From: Serpens sp964410065
GTDB lineage: Bacteria > Pseudomonadota > Gammaproteobacteria > Pseudomonadales > Pseudomonadaceae
Direction: 5' to 3'
NCBI GenBank assembly: GCA_964410065.1
Contig: CAYPFO010000024.1
Location: 1-41,300, forward strand
Length of the DNA: 41,300 nt
This document shows, in pieces, positions 16,006 to 24,430 of this stretch. The position numbers were made by a program, and so were the translations under genes. Position 1 is the stretch's first letter. Each line of letters opens with the position of its first letter. The notes under the pieces were generated by a model. It was not told the DNA's origin. It saw nothing but the letters and a program-made list of their open reading frames with translations, and did not search any database.

Positions 16006-17301
16006 TCAATGCAGCTTCATGCGCGGGTTCAAGCGTCGGCCGATCCGGTCGGTCAACACCAATAATCCCGTACGTACCACCCCATACAACGCCACCTGGT
16101 GCATGCGGTACAGGGAGATATAAAACATCCGGGCCAGCCAGCCTTCGACCTTGACGCTGCCACGCATGACGCTGCCCATGAGGTTGCCAACGGCGGTGTA
16201 TTTAGACAGCGAGACCAGCGAGCCGTAATCCCGATAGTGGAACTCAGGCAGCGGCTTGCCCTCCAGGCGGTTTTTCATCGCCGTCACCAGCATCGAGGCC
16301 TGTTGATGGGCAGATTGCGCACGGGGCGGCACATTTTTTCCGTCTCCCATCGGGCACGCCGCGCAGTCGCCCATGGCAAACACGTTATCGTCGCGCGTGG
16401 TTTGCAAGGTGGGGCGAACCACCAGTTGATGGATGCGGTTGCTTTCCAGGCCGTCCAGCTCATGCATAAAATCCGCCGCTCGAATACCCGCCGCCCAGAC
16501 CTTGAGGCTGGCGGGAATCAGCTGGCCATCGGCAGTCACCATGCCGTCGGCGGTCACTTCCTTGACCGCAACCCCGGTGTGCACGGTGACGCCCAACTTC
16601 TCCAGCTGGCTGCGTACCGCCGTGCCGATGCGCTCGGGGAGCGCGGACAAGACGCGAGGGCCGGCCTCGATCAGGTTAATGCGCATGTTCTGCGGCTGGA
16701 TACCCTTCAGACCGTAAGCCGCCAGTTGCGCCGCCGCATTATGCAGCTCGGCGGCCAGCTCAACGCCCGTCGCACCCGCGCCGACAATGGCAACATCCAC
16801 CTGACCGCTGTCCCGCTGACCGGCATGGGCACTGAGATAATGGCTGAGCAGTTGACGGTGAAAACGCAACGCCTGCTGGGGACTGTCGAGAAATATGCAG
16901 TGTTGCGCGGCCCCGGGCGTGCCGAAATCATTCGTCACACTGCCTACCGCCAAAACCAGCGTGTCATAAGCTAGTGACCGGGCCGGCACCAGGACTTCAC
17001 CCTGCTCGTCCAGCGTGGCCGCCAGCTCGATCTGCTGGGCCTGACGATCCAGTCCGCACAACCGGCCGATCTGAAACTCGAAATGGTTCCACTTGGCCTG
17101 GGCCACGTAATTCAGCTCGTTATCGGTGCTATTCAGCGAACCCGTCGCCACTTCGTGCAGCAGCGGTTTCCAGATATGCGTGAGGTTCGCATCCACCAGC
17201 GTGATCTGAGCCTTGCCCTTTTTACCCAAGGTGCGGCCCAACCGGGTAGCCAGCTCCAGACCGCCAGCTCCGCCGCCTACAACAACGATTCGATGTGACA
17301 T
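16006..17301 (-). CDS. ndh: Type II NADH:quinone oxidoreductase
   Basis: A 431-residue FAD-dependent NADH dehydrogenase. The first Rossmann motif is VVVGGGAGGLELA near residue 5 (FAD), the second is VDVAIVGAGATGVELAAEL near residue 165 (NADH). The family end is present: DNVFAMGDCA with the acidic residue binding FAD, PPRAQSAHQQA and a C-terminal amphipathic helix region. Ndh transfers electrons from NADH to quinone at the inner membrane face without pumping protons. I placed the start at 17301, preceded by AGGA; the frame runs 30 codons further upstream, but that extension lacks homology. It is a single gene convergent with the urate operon. Confident. Confidence 0.93.
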   Translation of the reverse strand: MSHRIVVVGGGAGGLELATRLGRTLGKKGKAQITLVDANLTHIWKPLLHEVATGSLNSTDNELNYVAQAKWNHFEFQIGRLCGLDRQAQQIELAATLDEQGEVLVPARSLAYDTLVLAVGSVTNDFGTPGAAQHCIFLDSPQQALRFHRQLLSHYLSAHAGQRDSGQVDVAIVGAGATGVELAAELHNAAAQLAAYGLKGIQPQNMRINLIEAGPRVLSALPERIGTAVRSQLEKLGVTVHTGVAVKEVTADGMVTADGQLIPASLKVWAAGIRAADFMHELDGLESNRIHQLVVRPTLQTTRDDNVFAMGDCAACPMGDGKNVPPRAQSAHQQASMLVTAMKNRLEGKPLPEFHYRDYGSLVSLSKYTAVGNLMGSVMRGSVKVEGWLARMFYISLYRMHQVALYGVVRTGLLVLTDRIGRRLNPRMKLH

Positions 17302-17625
17302 CAAGAGATCCTGAAAATAGTGCGGACCCGACCATGTCGATGTGTCCGCGCAAGGCATTAGATAAGGTCTTGTTATTGGGCTGCGCACCATGCCAGAGCA
17401 AGGTGCACTTGACCACTCATGCCTGCCGCTGACTAAGGCTTCGAGGCCGTGACCAAAAAAATTTCAAAGACAGTTTTCTGCTCCGTACCCTGCTTCACCC
17501 TGCGCCATCCGAACGGCGCTTTACGTCGACCGCTGCCCGTTTACCCGCTGAATCTGCGGCCTGTGCAGGTAGCGGGTCTACTCTTTCCTGGCCTTCCGCC
17601 TGTAGTTAGCCAAGGAATATTGCCC
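17302..17625. other. 324-bp divergent intergenic region
   Basis: This divergent gap between ndh and the MFS gene must contain both promoters. The frame of the MFS gene extends back to 17449, but that N-terminal extension is not membrane-like and has no family resemblance. I see no strong palindrome, repeat or small gene. Confidence 0.5.
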
Positions 17626-18936
17626 ATGCGCACGACGTTGCCTCCTCTGCTTTCACTGCTCAATGGCGTGGCCCTGCTGCTGCTCGGCACAGGGCTGTTC
17701 AATACCCTGATCACCTTGCGGGCCATATCAGAGGGCTTTTCGGAGACCGTGATCGGCCTGCTGACATCCGGGTATTTTGCCGGGTATCTGCTCGGCTCCT
17801 GGGTGACGGTGCCGCTGATAAGGCGCATTGGGCACATCCGCGCCTTTGCGCTCTGCGCCGCCCTCGCCACCATCGTCACCCTGTTGCACGTCGTGCTGGT
17901 CGATCCGTGGGTCTGGCTGATGCTGCGCCTGCTGTTCGGCATCGTCGTCGTCACGCTGTACATGGTTATCGAGAGCTGGCTGAACGCCAAGGCCACCGGC
18001 GATAAGCGCGGGCAGGTATTCGCCGTGTACATGTTCGTCAACCTGGGCGCGCTGACCGTAGCCCAGCAGCTGCTGCACCTGGAAAGCGCCCAGTCATTCC
18101 TGCTGTTCGCGCTGGCGGCGATGCTGATCTGCGCGGCGGCGGTTCCGATTACCCTCACCCGCCAGGCCCAGCCCACGCTGCCGGAGGTGCCCAATATCCA
18201 TGTGCCGCAATTGTTTCGGGTTTCTCGGCTGGCCGTCGTCTCGGCCGCATTGGCAGGCCTGGCGCTGAGTGCCTTTTGGGGATTGGCACCGCTGTATGCC
18301 AGCCACCGTGGCTTTGATGCGTCCGAGGTGGCCAGCCTGATGAGCGTGACCATTCTGGGCGGCGCGCTGTTGCAGTGGCCCATCGGGCTGTTTTCCGATA
18401 CCCACGAACGCCCGGTCGTCTTGCTCTGGATCGCAGGGCTGGCCACGCTGGTTTCACTGGTCATGAGCCAGTTGCCAGCCTCCACTGCCTTGTGGATAGC
18501 CGCCTTTATCTGGGGTGGGCTGACGTTTTCGCTGTACTCCGTCACCGTCACACACATGATCGACCGCCTGCCACCTGAAGACGTGCTGGCAGGAACCACA
18601 GGACTGCTGGTGATCAATGGCTTCGGAGCCGCTATTGGCCCACTGGTGGCCGGTGCGGTGATGGGCTGGCTCGGCCCCCAGGGCTTGCCGTTGTTTCATG
18701 CCATCACGCTAGGCACCCTCACCCTGTTTACCTTTCTACGCATCGGGCAAGTTCGCGAACTCGCCAAGAGCCATACCCCCCACGTCACCATGCTGCGCAC
18801 CAGCCAAACCGTACTGGAAATGATGCCGGAAGTGACGGACTCACCCCAGCAGACTGGTGAGGCCGACCTGCAAGACGAGGCCGAGGCTGACAGTCGGGAG
18901 GAAGACAGTCGCGAGGAAGATCCGGGGAAAGGTTGA
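17626..18936 (+). CDS. MFS permease (YcaD-like)
   Basis: A 436-residue major facilitator transporter with 12 hydrophobic segments. The features FSETVIGLLTSGYFAGYLLGSW, MVIESWLNAKATGDKRGQ and SVTVTHMIDRLPPEDVLAGT resemble the YcaD-like group. The substrate is unknown for this family. The start at 17626 has AAGGA before it; the upstream frame of 59 codons is unlikely to be translated. The C-terminal tail from about residue 405 is hydrophilic and very acidic, and contains a 15-bp DNA duplication that yields DSREEDSREED. It is followed by apeB after about 100 bp, probably under its own promoter. Confidence 0.87.
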   Translation: MRTTLPPLLSLLNGVALLLLGTGLFNTLITLRAISEGFSETVIGLLTSGYFAGYLLGSWVTVPLIRRIGHIRAFALCAALATIVTLLHVVLVDPWVWLMLRLLFGIVVVTLYMVIESWLNAKATGDKRGQVFAVYMFVNLGALTVAQQLLHLESAQSFLLFALAAMLICAAAVPITLTRQAQPTLPEVPNIHVPQLFRVSRLAVVSAALAGLALSAFWGLAPLYASHRGFDASEVASLMSVTILGGALLQWPIGLFSDTHERPVVLLWIAGLATLVSLVMSQLPASTALWIAAFIWGGLTFSLYSVTVTHMIDRLPPEDVLAGTTGLLVINGFGAAIGPLVAGAVMGWLGPQGLPLFHAITLGTLTLFTFLRIGQVRELAKSHTPHVTMLRTSQTVLEMMPEVTDSPQQTGEADLQDEAEADSREEDSREEDPGKG

Positions 18937-19038
18937 TCGGCCCGAAGAACCAGGCCCAGCGCGCCGCTTAGCGCATTTGCCGCCTGCCACTGCCGCGCAA
19001 ATCCGATAGACTCCGCCCATCGCTGTCTGGAGTCCCTT

Positions 19039-20328
19039 ATGTACGCTGAGCTCAATCAAGGTCTGATCGATTTCCTCAAGGCTTCGCCCACCCCGTTCCA
19101 CGCCACCGCCACCCTAGCCCAACGCCTCGAAGCGGCCGGTTTCGAACTGCTTGATGAGCGTCAGCCCTGGAACTGCGTAGCCGGCGGCCGTTACTACGTG
19201 ACCCGCAACGACTCCTCGCTGATTGCCTTCAAGCTCGGCCAGCGCGCGCCCCTGGATGGCGGCCTGCGCCTGGTCGGTGCGCACACTGACAGCCCGTGCC
19301 TGCGCGTCAAGCCACAACCGGAGCTGCAGCGCCAGGGCTTTTTGCAGCTGGGCGTTGAAGTGTACGGCGGCGCCCTGCTGGCGCCGTGGTTCGACCGCGA
19401 CCTGTCGCTGGCCGGCCGCGTGACGTTCCGCCGCGACGGCAAGGTGGAAAGCCAGTTGATCGATTTCCGCGACCCCATCGCCGTCATCCCCAACCTGGCC
19501 ATTCACCTCAATCGCGAGGCCAACCAGGGCTGGCCGATCAACGCGCAGAACGAGCTGCCGCCGATCCTCGCCCAGGTCGCCAGCGACGAGCCCTACGATT
19601 TCCGCGCCCTGCTCGCCGAACAATTGAGCCGCGAACACGACCTGAACGCCGACGTGATCCTGGACTTCGAACTGAGCTTCTACGACACCCAGAGCGCGGC
19701 CGTGATCGGCTTGGATGGCCAGTTCATCACCGGCGCACGGCTGGACAACCTGCTGTCCTGCTACGCCGGGCTTGAAGCCCTGCTGGCCGCGGGCGACGAG
19801 GAAAGCTGCGTACTGGTGTGCACCGACCACGAAGAGGTCGGTTCGACGTCGGCGTGCGGCGCGGACGGCCCGTTCCTGGAGCAGGTCCTGCAACGCGCCC
19901 TGCCGGCCGGTGAAGACTTTGTGCGCATTATCCAGCGCTCGCTGCTGGTCTCCGCCGACAACGCCCACGCCGTGCACCCCAACTACGCGGACAGGCACGA
20001 CTGCAACCACGGTCCAAAGCTCAACGCCGGCCCGGTGATCAAGATCAACAGCAACCAGCGCTACGCCACCACCAGCGAAACCGCCGGATTCTTCCGTCAT
20101 TTGTGTCTGGCCAACGAAGTGCCGGTGCAGAGCTTCGTCACCCGCAGCGACATGGGATGCGGCTCGACCATCGGCCCAATCACCGCCAGCCGCCTCGGCG
20201 TGCCCACGGTGGACATCGGCCTGCCGACGTTTGCCATGCACTCGATCCGCGAACTGGCCGGCAGCCAGGACCTGACCCATCTGGTCAAGGTACTCACCGC
20301 CTTCTATTCCAGCGCCGAGCTGGCCTGA
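19039..20328 (+). CDS. apeB: M18-family aspartyl aminopeptidase
   Basis: A 429-residue metalloaminopeptidase of family M18, which removes N-terminal acidic residues from peptides in the cytosol. Metal and catalytic motifs are present: VGAHTDSPCLRVKP (His83 and Asp85 region), TGARLDNLLSCYAGL with the metal-binding Asp, CTDHEEVGS with the catalytic Glu pair, VSADNAHAVHPNY, and the C-terminal PTFAMHSIRE with the last His. The length is normal. It overlaps the HAD phosphatase gene by one base (TGATG), so the two are likely co-translated. Confident. Confidence 0.95.
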   Translation: MYAELNQGLIDFLKASPTPFHATATLAQRLEAAGFELLDERQPWNCVAGGRYYVTRNDSSLIAFKLGQRAPLDGGLRLVGAHTDSPCLRVKPQPELQRQGFLQLGVEVYGGALLAPWFDRDLSLAGRVTFRRDGKVESQLIDFRDPIAVIPNLAIHLNREANQGWPINAQNELPPILAQVASDEPYDFRALLAEQLSREHDLNADVILDFELSFYDTQSAAVIGLDGQFITGARLDNLLSCYAGLEALLAAGDEESCVLVCTDHEEVGSTSACGADGPFLEQVLQRALPAGEDFVRIIQRSLLVSADNAHAVHPNYADRHDCNHGPKLNAGPVIKINSNQRYATTSETAGFFRHLCLANEVPVQSFVTRSDMGCGSTIGPITASRLGVPTVDIGLPTFAMHSIRELAGSQDLTHLVKVLTAFYSSAELA

Positions 20329-20981
20329 TGGCTCTGGCGGTATTCGACCTCGACGACACCCTGATTGACGGCAACAGCCCCAGCCTCTGGGGCGAGTACC
20401 TGGGCGAGCTGGGCTGGCTGGATCGCGATGTGTTCATGGCCCACGAACAACATCTTGTGCGCGAATACGCCGCCGAGCGCCTGACACTGGAGGCCTACCT
20501 GGCCTTTACCCTGCAACCGCTGATCGGGCGTACCTCCCAGGAAGTGCGTGGGGCCGCCGAGGCGTTTGTCGCGGCAAAAATCGAGCCGCTGGTTTTCGAG
20601 GATGCCCGGCGCTGCGTAGCCGAGCATCGCGCCGCAGGCGACCGCTTACTGGTCCTATCGGCCTCGCCGCGTTTTCTGGTGCAGGCAGCGGCCGCACTGC
20701 TGGATATCGAGCATGCGGTGGGCGTTGAACTGGAAGAACGCGATGGCCGCCTGACCGGCGCAACGCGCGGCATCCTCTCCTACCGCGAAGGCAAGATCGC
20801 TGCCCTGGCCGACTGGCGCATCCGTCACGGCGTGGCGCTAGGCGAAACCCACTTCTATTCCGACTCGCGCAACGACCTGCCACTGTTGCAAGCCGTCGAC
20901 CATCCCCACGCCATCAACCCCGATGACGTGCTGCGCGCCCATGCCGAAGCGCAGGGATGGGATATTCAGCGCTGGCGGTAA
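20328..20981 (+). CDS. HAD-IB family phosphatase (SerB-like fold)
   Basis: A 217-residue HAD-superfamily hydrolase, subfamily IB. Motif I is AVFDLDDTLIDGNS (residues about 4-17, Asp nucleophile and Asp acid/base), motif II is VLSASPRF, motif III has Lys in SYREGK, and motif IV is YSDSRNDLPLL. The cap between motifs I and II is helical, as in SerB/CicA-type enzymes. The reaction is phosphate monoester hydrolysis; the substrate is not identifiable. It begins at the ATG overlapping the apeB stop. It may act on a phosphorylated small metabolite or lipid precursor. Family firm, substrate unknown. Confidence 0.9.
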   Translation: MALAVFDLDDTLIDGNSPSLWGEYLGELGWLDRDVFMAHEQHLVREYAAERLTLEAYLAFTLQPLIGRTSQEVRGAAEAFVAAKIEPLVFEDARRCVAEHRAAGDRLLVLSASPRFLVQAAAALLDIEHAVGVELEERDGRLTGATRGILSYREGKIAALADWRIRHGVALGETHFYSDSRNDLPLLQAVDHPHAINPDDVLRAHAEAQGWDIQRWR

Positions 20982-21090
20982 AGATTGCGGGCGCTGGCCT
21001 AGCAAAAGCCATGTAGGGCGGCCTCGCCCGTTGCCCGGTATCGAGACGTTGGGCTCGGTGTTATCGGGCAGCCCGCCGTTTGCCGGCAAA

Positions 21091-22200
21091 CCGGCGGGTG
21101 CGAATTCAGCCGAACCGCAGGCATTCGTCGCAGCGTATTCGCTGGCGAATGGGCCGTGCAAAGGCGAATGAATTCGCCCCTACAAGGTACGTCTGGCCGG
21201 CTTTGCGGGGCTTGCGGTCTAGTCGGCGCGGACGTGTCCGCGATTCACGGCCGGCAGGATAAACGCCATTCGCCTGGCGCTGGGCCCGCAGGCTACGCCG
21301 GTGCGGCGAAAAACACGGCGGGTGCGATTTCAACTGAACCGCAGGCATTCGTCGCAGCGTATTCTCTGGCGGATGGGCCGTGCAATGGCGAATGAATTCG
21401 CCCCTACAAGGTACGTCTGGCCGACTTTGCGGGGTTGGCGATTTTGTATGTCCGCGATGCGCGGCCGGCAGGATGAACGCGATTCTGTAGGGGCGAATTC
21501 ATTCGCCTGGCACTGTGGCTCCAGGCTACGCCGGTGCGGCGACAAACACAGGGGGTGAGAATTGAGCTGAACCGCGGCATTCGTCGCAGCGTATTCTCTG
21601 GCGGATGGGCCGTGCAAAGGCTAATGAATTCGCCCTTACAAGGTACGTCTGGCGGGGCTTTGCGGAGCTTGCGGTCTAGTCGGCGCGGACGTGTCCGCGA
21701 TGCGCGGCCGGCAGGATCAACGCCATTCTGTAGGGGCGAATTCATTCGCCTGGCGCTGGGCCCGCAGGCTACGCCGGTGCGGCGACAAACCACGGCGGGT
21801 GCGAATTCAACTGAACCGCAGGCATTCGTCGCAGCGTATGCGCTGTCGGATGGGCCGTGCAAAGGCGAATGAATTCGCCCCCACAGGGTGCATCTGGCCG
21901 GCTTTACGCGGCCTGCGATTTTGTAGGAGCGAACTTATCCGCGATGCGCGGCCGGCAGGATGAACGCGATTCTGTAGGGGCGAATTCATTCGCCTGGCGC
22001 TGGGCCCGCAGGCTACGCCGGTGCGGCGACAAACACGGCGGGTGCGATTTCAACTGAACCGCAGGCATTCGTCGCAGCGTATTCCCTGGCGGATGGGGCG
22101 TGCAATGGCGAATGAATTCGCCCCTACAGGGTGCATCTGGCCGGCTTTACGCGGCCTGCGATTTTGTAGGAGCGAACTTGTCCGCGATGCGGAGCCGACG
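21091..22200. repeat. REP-doublet array, five units of about 224-245 bp
   Basis: The 1366 bp between the HAD gene and the cytochrome genes hold five imperfect direct repeats. An anchor GCATTCGTCGCAGCGTAT recurs at 21121, 21345, 21577, 21822 and 22065 (spacing 224, 232, 245, 243). GGCGAATGAATTCGCC-type arms lie at 21163-21184, 21387-21408, 21619-21640, 21864-21885 and 22107-22128, and opposite-sense arms at 21486-21507, 21729-21750 and 21973-21994. Three doublets of 155-157 bp are therefore complete. A second REP type (GTAGGAGCGAACTT) is nested in the spacers near 21922 and 22165. Small open frames here are repeat-derived. Between 20982-21090 and 22201-22347 I see no gene. Confidence 0.88.
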
Positions 22201-22347
22201 GAGTACCCCCCTGCGGCGGGCTTCGGGTAGCTACACAGGTCTACCCCGCCACCGCACAACGGGGAGGCCGCCTACAATTGCATCCCGCGCCAGCTACGTC
22301 TCTGGTCACAGCTGCCCAGGAGTTTTCTGTGCGGCGGGCTGCAATAG

Positions 22348-22794
22348 TCACGGCCAAGGGTAATCCGGTACAGGCTTGCCCTGGGCCGTCAGCTCGGCGA
22401 TCACGCCGCGCCGCAGTGCCACTACGTCCGCCACAGGTTTACCGCGCAGAGCTGCGACCTCCTCGGTCGTGAACGGCGGTCGGTGCGCGTCGGGTTCTCC
22501 CCAGCGCTCACCGACGTAGTTCATCACCTCGGCGATCTCCCGGTCGTTCAGACTGGCCGTGTTGATACCCGGCACATGCATCAGATAGAGCCGACTCGCC
22601 TGGGTTGCAAAGAAGCCGTCAATAAAACCCGGAAAAGGCGGAATACCTGCGCTATCGACCCCCATGCCCTCCTGCCCGTGGCATCCGGCGCAGCGCAACT
22701 GATAGTTGACTGCGGGCGAATACTCATGGGCTTGAAGCATGGAGGCAGCTCCCGGCAGCATCATCGCCGCCATAAGAATCTGCCGCCATTGCAT
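22348..22794 (-). CDS. Periplasmic monohaem cytochrome c, last gene of the aau operon
   Basis: A 148-residue c-type cytochrome with an N-terminal signal sequence (about residues 1-22, ending LQA-HEYSP) and one haem motif CAGCH (35-39). Met residues near FPGF and LMHVPGI are possible axial ligands. It follows the CSSCH cytochrome by 14 bp on the same strand. In this operon it probably either carries electrons from the amine dehydrogenase or helps cofactor maturation. No MauG-like dihaem protein is present in the window. The exact role is unknown. It has no obvious terminator after it; the REP array begins about 150 bp downstream. Confidence 0.8.
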   Translation of the reverse strand: MQWRQILMAAMMLPGAASMLQAHEYSPAVNYQLRCAGCHGQEGMGVDSAGIPPFPGFIDGFFATQASRLYLMHVPGINTASLNDREIAEVMNYVGERWGEPDAHRPPFTTEEVAALRGKPVADVVALRRGVIAELTAQGKPVPDYPWP

Positions 22795-22808
22795 CTGTCT
22801 TACCTCGC

Positions 22809-23249
22809 TTACAAGTTCTGCGGACGCAGCGCGCGCAGTTGCCCATGGCTCATGGGTGCGCTGCGTGCCTGTTCAACGGCCTCGACAGAAACATCCTGCT
22901 CTACGCCGCTCAGTTTGAGCAGGTAGCTGGCCACCGACGCCAGTTCCGCAGCCGGCAGATGACTCTGCGGCGGCATGACCAGGCCGATGTACAGCTGACC
23001 TTGAGACTGCAGCTTGCCGCTCATGCCACCGGCCATGACGCCGGTGATATAGCGAGGCGCCTGGTCGCCCAGGCCCTGCCACAGAGCCGAATGCGCCAGC
23101 GGGGGAGCCAGACCGGGAATACCCTCGGCGCTGAACCCGTGACAGCTGGAGCAGTGCTGCTGGTACAAGGCCTCACTCGCCTGGGCGGTAGTGCCGAGGG
23201 CGAGCAGCAGGGCGCTGAGCGCCCCACTGATTTTCAGCTGATTACGCAT
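22809..23249 (-). CDS. Periplasmic monohaem cytochrome c, aau operon
   Basis: A 146-residue class I cytochrome c. Signal peptide about residues 1-25 (LLLALGTTAQAS), haem motif CSSCH (33-37), then PGLAPPLA and a likely axial Met92 in VMPPQSHL followed by the usual SVASYLL helix. The start at 23249 overlaps the aauA stop by eight bases, so it is translated with the amine dehydrogenase small subunit. Its longer frame upstream is a shadow of aauA. It is likely the electron acceptor for the dehydrogenase or part of cofactor maturation. Only one haem is present, unlike MauG, which has two. Confidence 0.85.
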   Translation of the reverse strand: MRNQLKISGALSALLLALGTTAQASEALYQQHCSSCHGFSAEGIPGLAPPLAHSALWQGLGDQAPRYITGVMAGGMSGKLQSQGQLYIGLVMPPQSHLPAAELASVASYLLKLSGVEQDVSVEAVEQARSAPMSHGQLRALRPQNL

Positions 23250-23793
23250 CGGCCAGCCCAACGACCACCGATACCGTGCAGTGGTAGCCCTTGTTGGTGT
23301 TAGCCATGCACCAGTTGATGTCGTTGTGCAGACCCATGCGATAACCGGGACGCTCGCGCTCGCTGCGGAAGCAGGAAGTCGCGCTGGCGACCGCGGCCTT
23401 GCCGCAGCAGTCGTTGTACGACACCAGGTAGTCCTTGCCGTCGTTGGGATTGCGGCAGGTACCGACCCAGGCCACCTTGGAGGCATCGGTGCCCGGCGGG
23501 CAGGAGGTCATGGTGCCGCCGGCGGTGCTGCACAGGTCGCCGTCCAGTGCGCAGTGGCGCCAGTAATCACAGCTGAATTCATCGTTGACGTCGCCACCAG
23601 CGCCTTCGCCTGCCATGGCCAAGCCGCCCAGCGAGCGGTCGAATGGCAGCAGTGGCATGGCCATGGTACCGGCCAGGACGACACCGGCCTTGGCCAGGAA
23701 GGAGCGACGGCCAGTCTGCATGGCGGTCTTGCGGGCACCCGCCTCGGCGGTTTTGTCGATAACGTTGAACAGGCGATCAAAGAGTTTGGACAT
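23242..23793 (-). CDS. aauA: Aromatic amine dehydrogenase small (beta) subunit, TTQ-bearing
   Basis: A 183-residue precursor with a twin-arginine signal (GRRSFLAKAGVVLAGT, residues 28-43) and a mature domain from about residue 62. The pattern CDYWRHC, CPPG, GTCRNPNDGKDYL, DCCGK, RERPGY and HNDINWCMAN matches the aromatic amine dehydrogenase side of the methylamine dehydrogenase family. The two Trp residues that form tryptophan tryptophylquinone are present at 109 and 161, and the catalytic Asp at 128. Only 10 Cys are present, against 12 in methylamine dehydrogenase. The missing two match one disulfide (positions Thr90 and about Thr139). AauA folds with AauB in the periplasm and oxidises amines such as tyramine. 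Start at 23793. Confidence 0.9.
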   Translation of the reverse strand: MSKLFDRLFNVIDKTAEAGARKTAMQTGRRSFLAKAGVVLAGTMAMPLLPFDRSLGGLAMAGEGAGGDVNDEFSCDYWRHCALDGDLCSTAGGTMTSCPPGTDASKVAWVGTCRNPNDGKDYLVSYNDCCGKAAVASATSCFRSERERPGYRMGLHNDINWCMANTNKGYHCTVSVVVGLADA

Positions 23794-23815
23794 GATTTGA
23801 TAACTCCACGAAAAA

Positions 23816-24406
23816 TCAGGAATGTGCGGTACGGCTGGCGAAATCCTGGATCGACGCATAGCCGGTTTCGGCGGCGTTGAAGAGGCTTTCCAGCTGTTCG
23901 CGGGTGTTCACCAGGCCCTTGGCCTTGACCACACCTTCGCCGTCGAGCAACACCGCGAACGGCAGACGCGACACGCGATAGGTCACGCCCAGTTGCTCGG
24001 AAACCACGTAGGGGAACTGCTCCAGTTCGGCGCTGGCGATAAAGGTGCGATGACGCGCCTCCTCACCGTCGCTGGCCAGCACCACGTCCAGCCAGGTTTC
24101 GCTCTGGCGGATGGACTTGAGGACCGGCAGCAACTTTTTGCAGATCGGGCAGGTCGGCGACTGGAAGAAGATCAGCGTGTGCTTCGCAGAAGCGGTGCCG
24201 ATCTGGATCTGGCCGCCGGTCAGGCTGGGCAGGTTGAAGGCTGGGGATACCTCGCCCAGCTTCGGACCGCTGTCGTTGACCATGGCGCCGACGGGAGAGA
24301 TACGTTCAAACAGGATGCCGATCTGGCGGGCCAGGGCGAAGACCATGATGATCAGCGCAAGAACCAGCACAGTGAGCACACATACGGCGAAGATTAGTAA
24401 GGACAT
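23816..24406 (-). CDS. aauD: Methylamine/aromatic amine dehydrogenase accessory protein, thioredoxin-like
   Basis: A 196-residue MauD-type protein. It has an N-terminal membrane anchor (residues about 2-25) and a periplasmic thioredoxin-like domain with CPIC at 86-89 in FFQSPTCPICKKLLP. It carries the MauD-specific PVGAMVNDSGPKLGE block. In Paracoccus, MauD is needed for maturation of the small subunit, probably in disulfide formation or isomerisation. It lies between aauE (25 bp away) and aauA. Confident as MauD/AauD. Confidence 0.92.
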   Translation of the reverse strand: MSLLIFAVCVLTVLVLALIIMVFALARQIGILFERISPVGAMVNDSGPKLGEVSPAFNLPSLTGGQIQIGTASAKHTLIFFQSPTCPICKKLLPVLKSIRQSETWLDVVLASDGEEARHRTFIASAELEQFPYVVSEQLGVTYRVSRLPFAVLLDGEGVVKAKGLVNTREQLESLFNAAETGYASIQDFASRTAHS

Positions 24407-24430
24407 AGGGACTACTTCTTTTCAATTCGG

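Noticed and set aside
19114..20280. 388-residue minus-strand frame opposite apeB
   Set aside because: Antisense shadow of the aminopeptidase.
21091..22200. CRISPR array
   Set aside because: Units are over 220 bp and imperfect, with no short repeat-spacer pattern and no cas genes.
21080..22363. Many short frames with an ANEFAPT-like motif in the repeat array
   Set aside because: They are translations of the REP arms and recur in every unit on both strands; no ribosome sites or domains.
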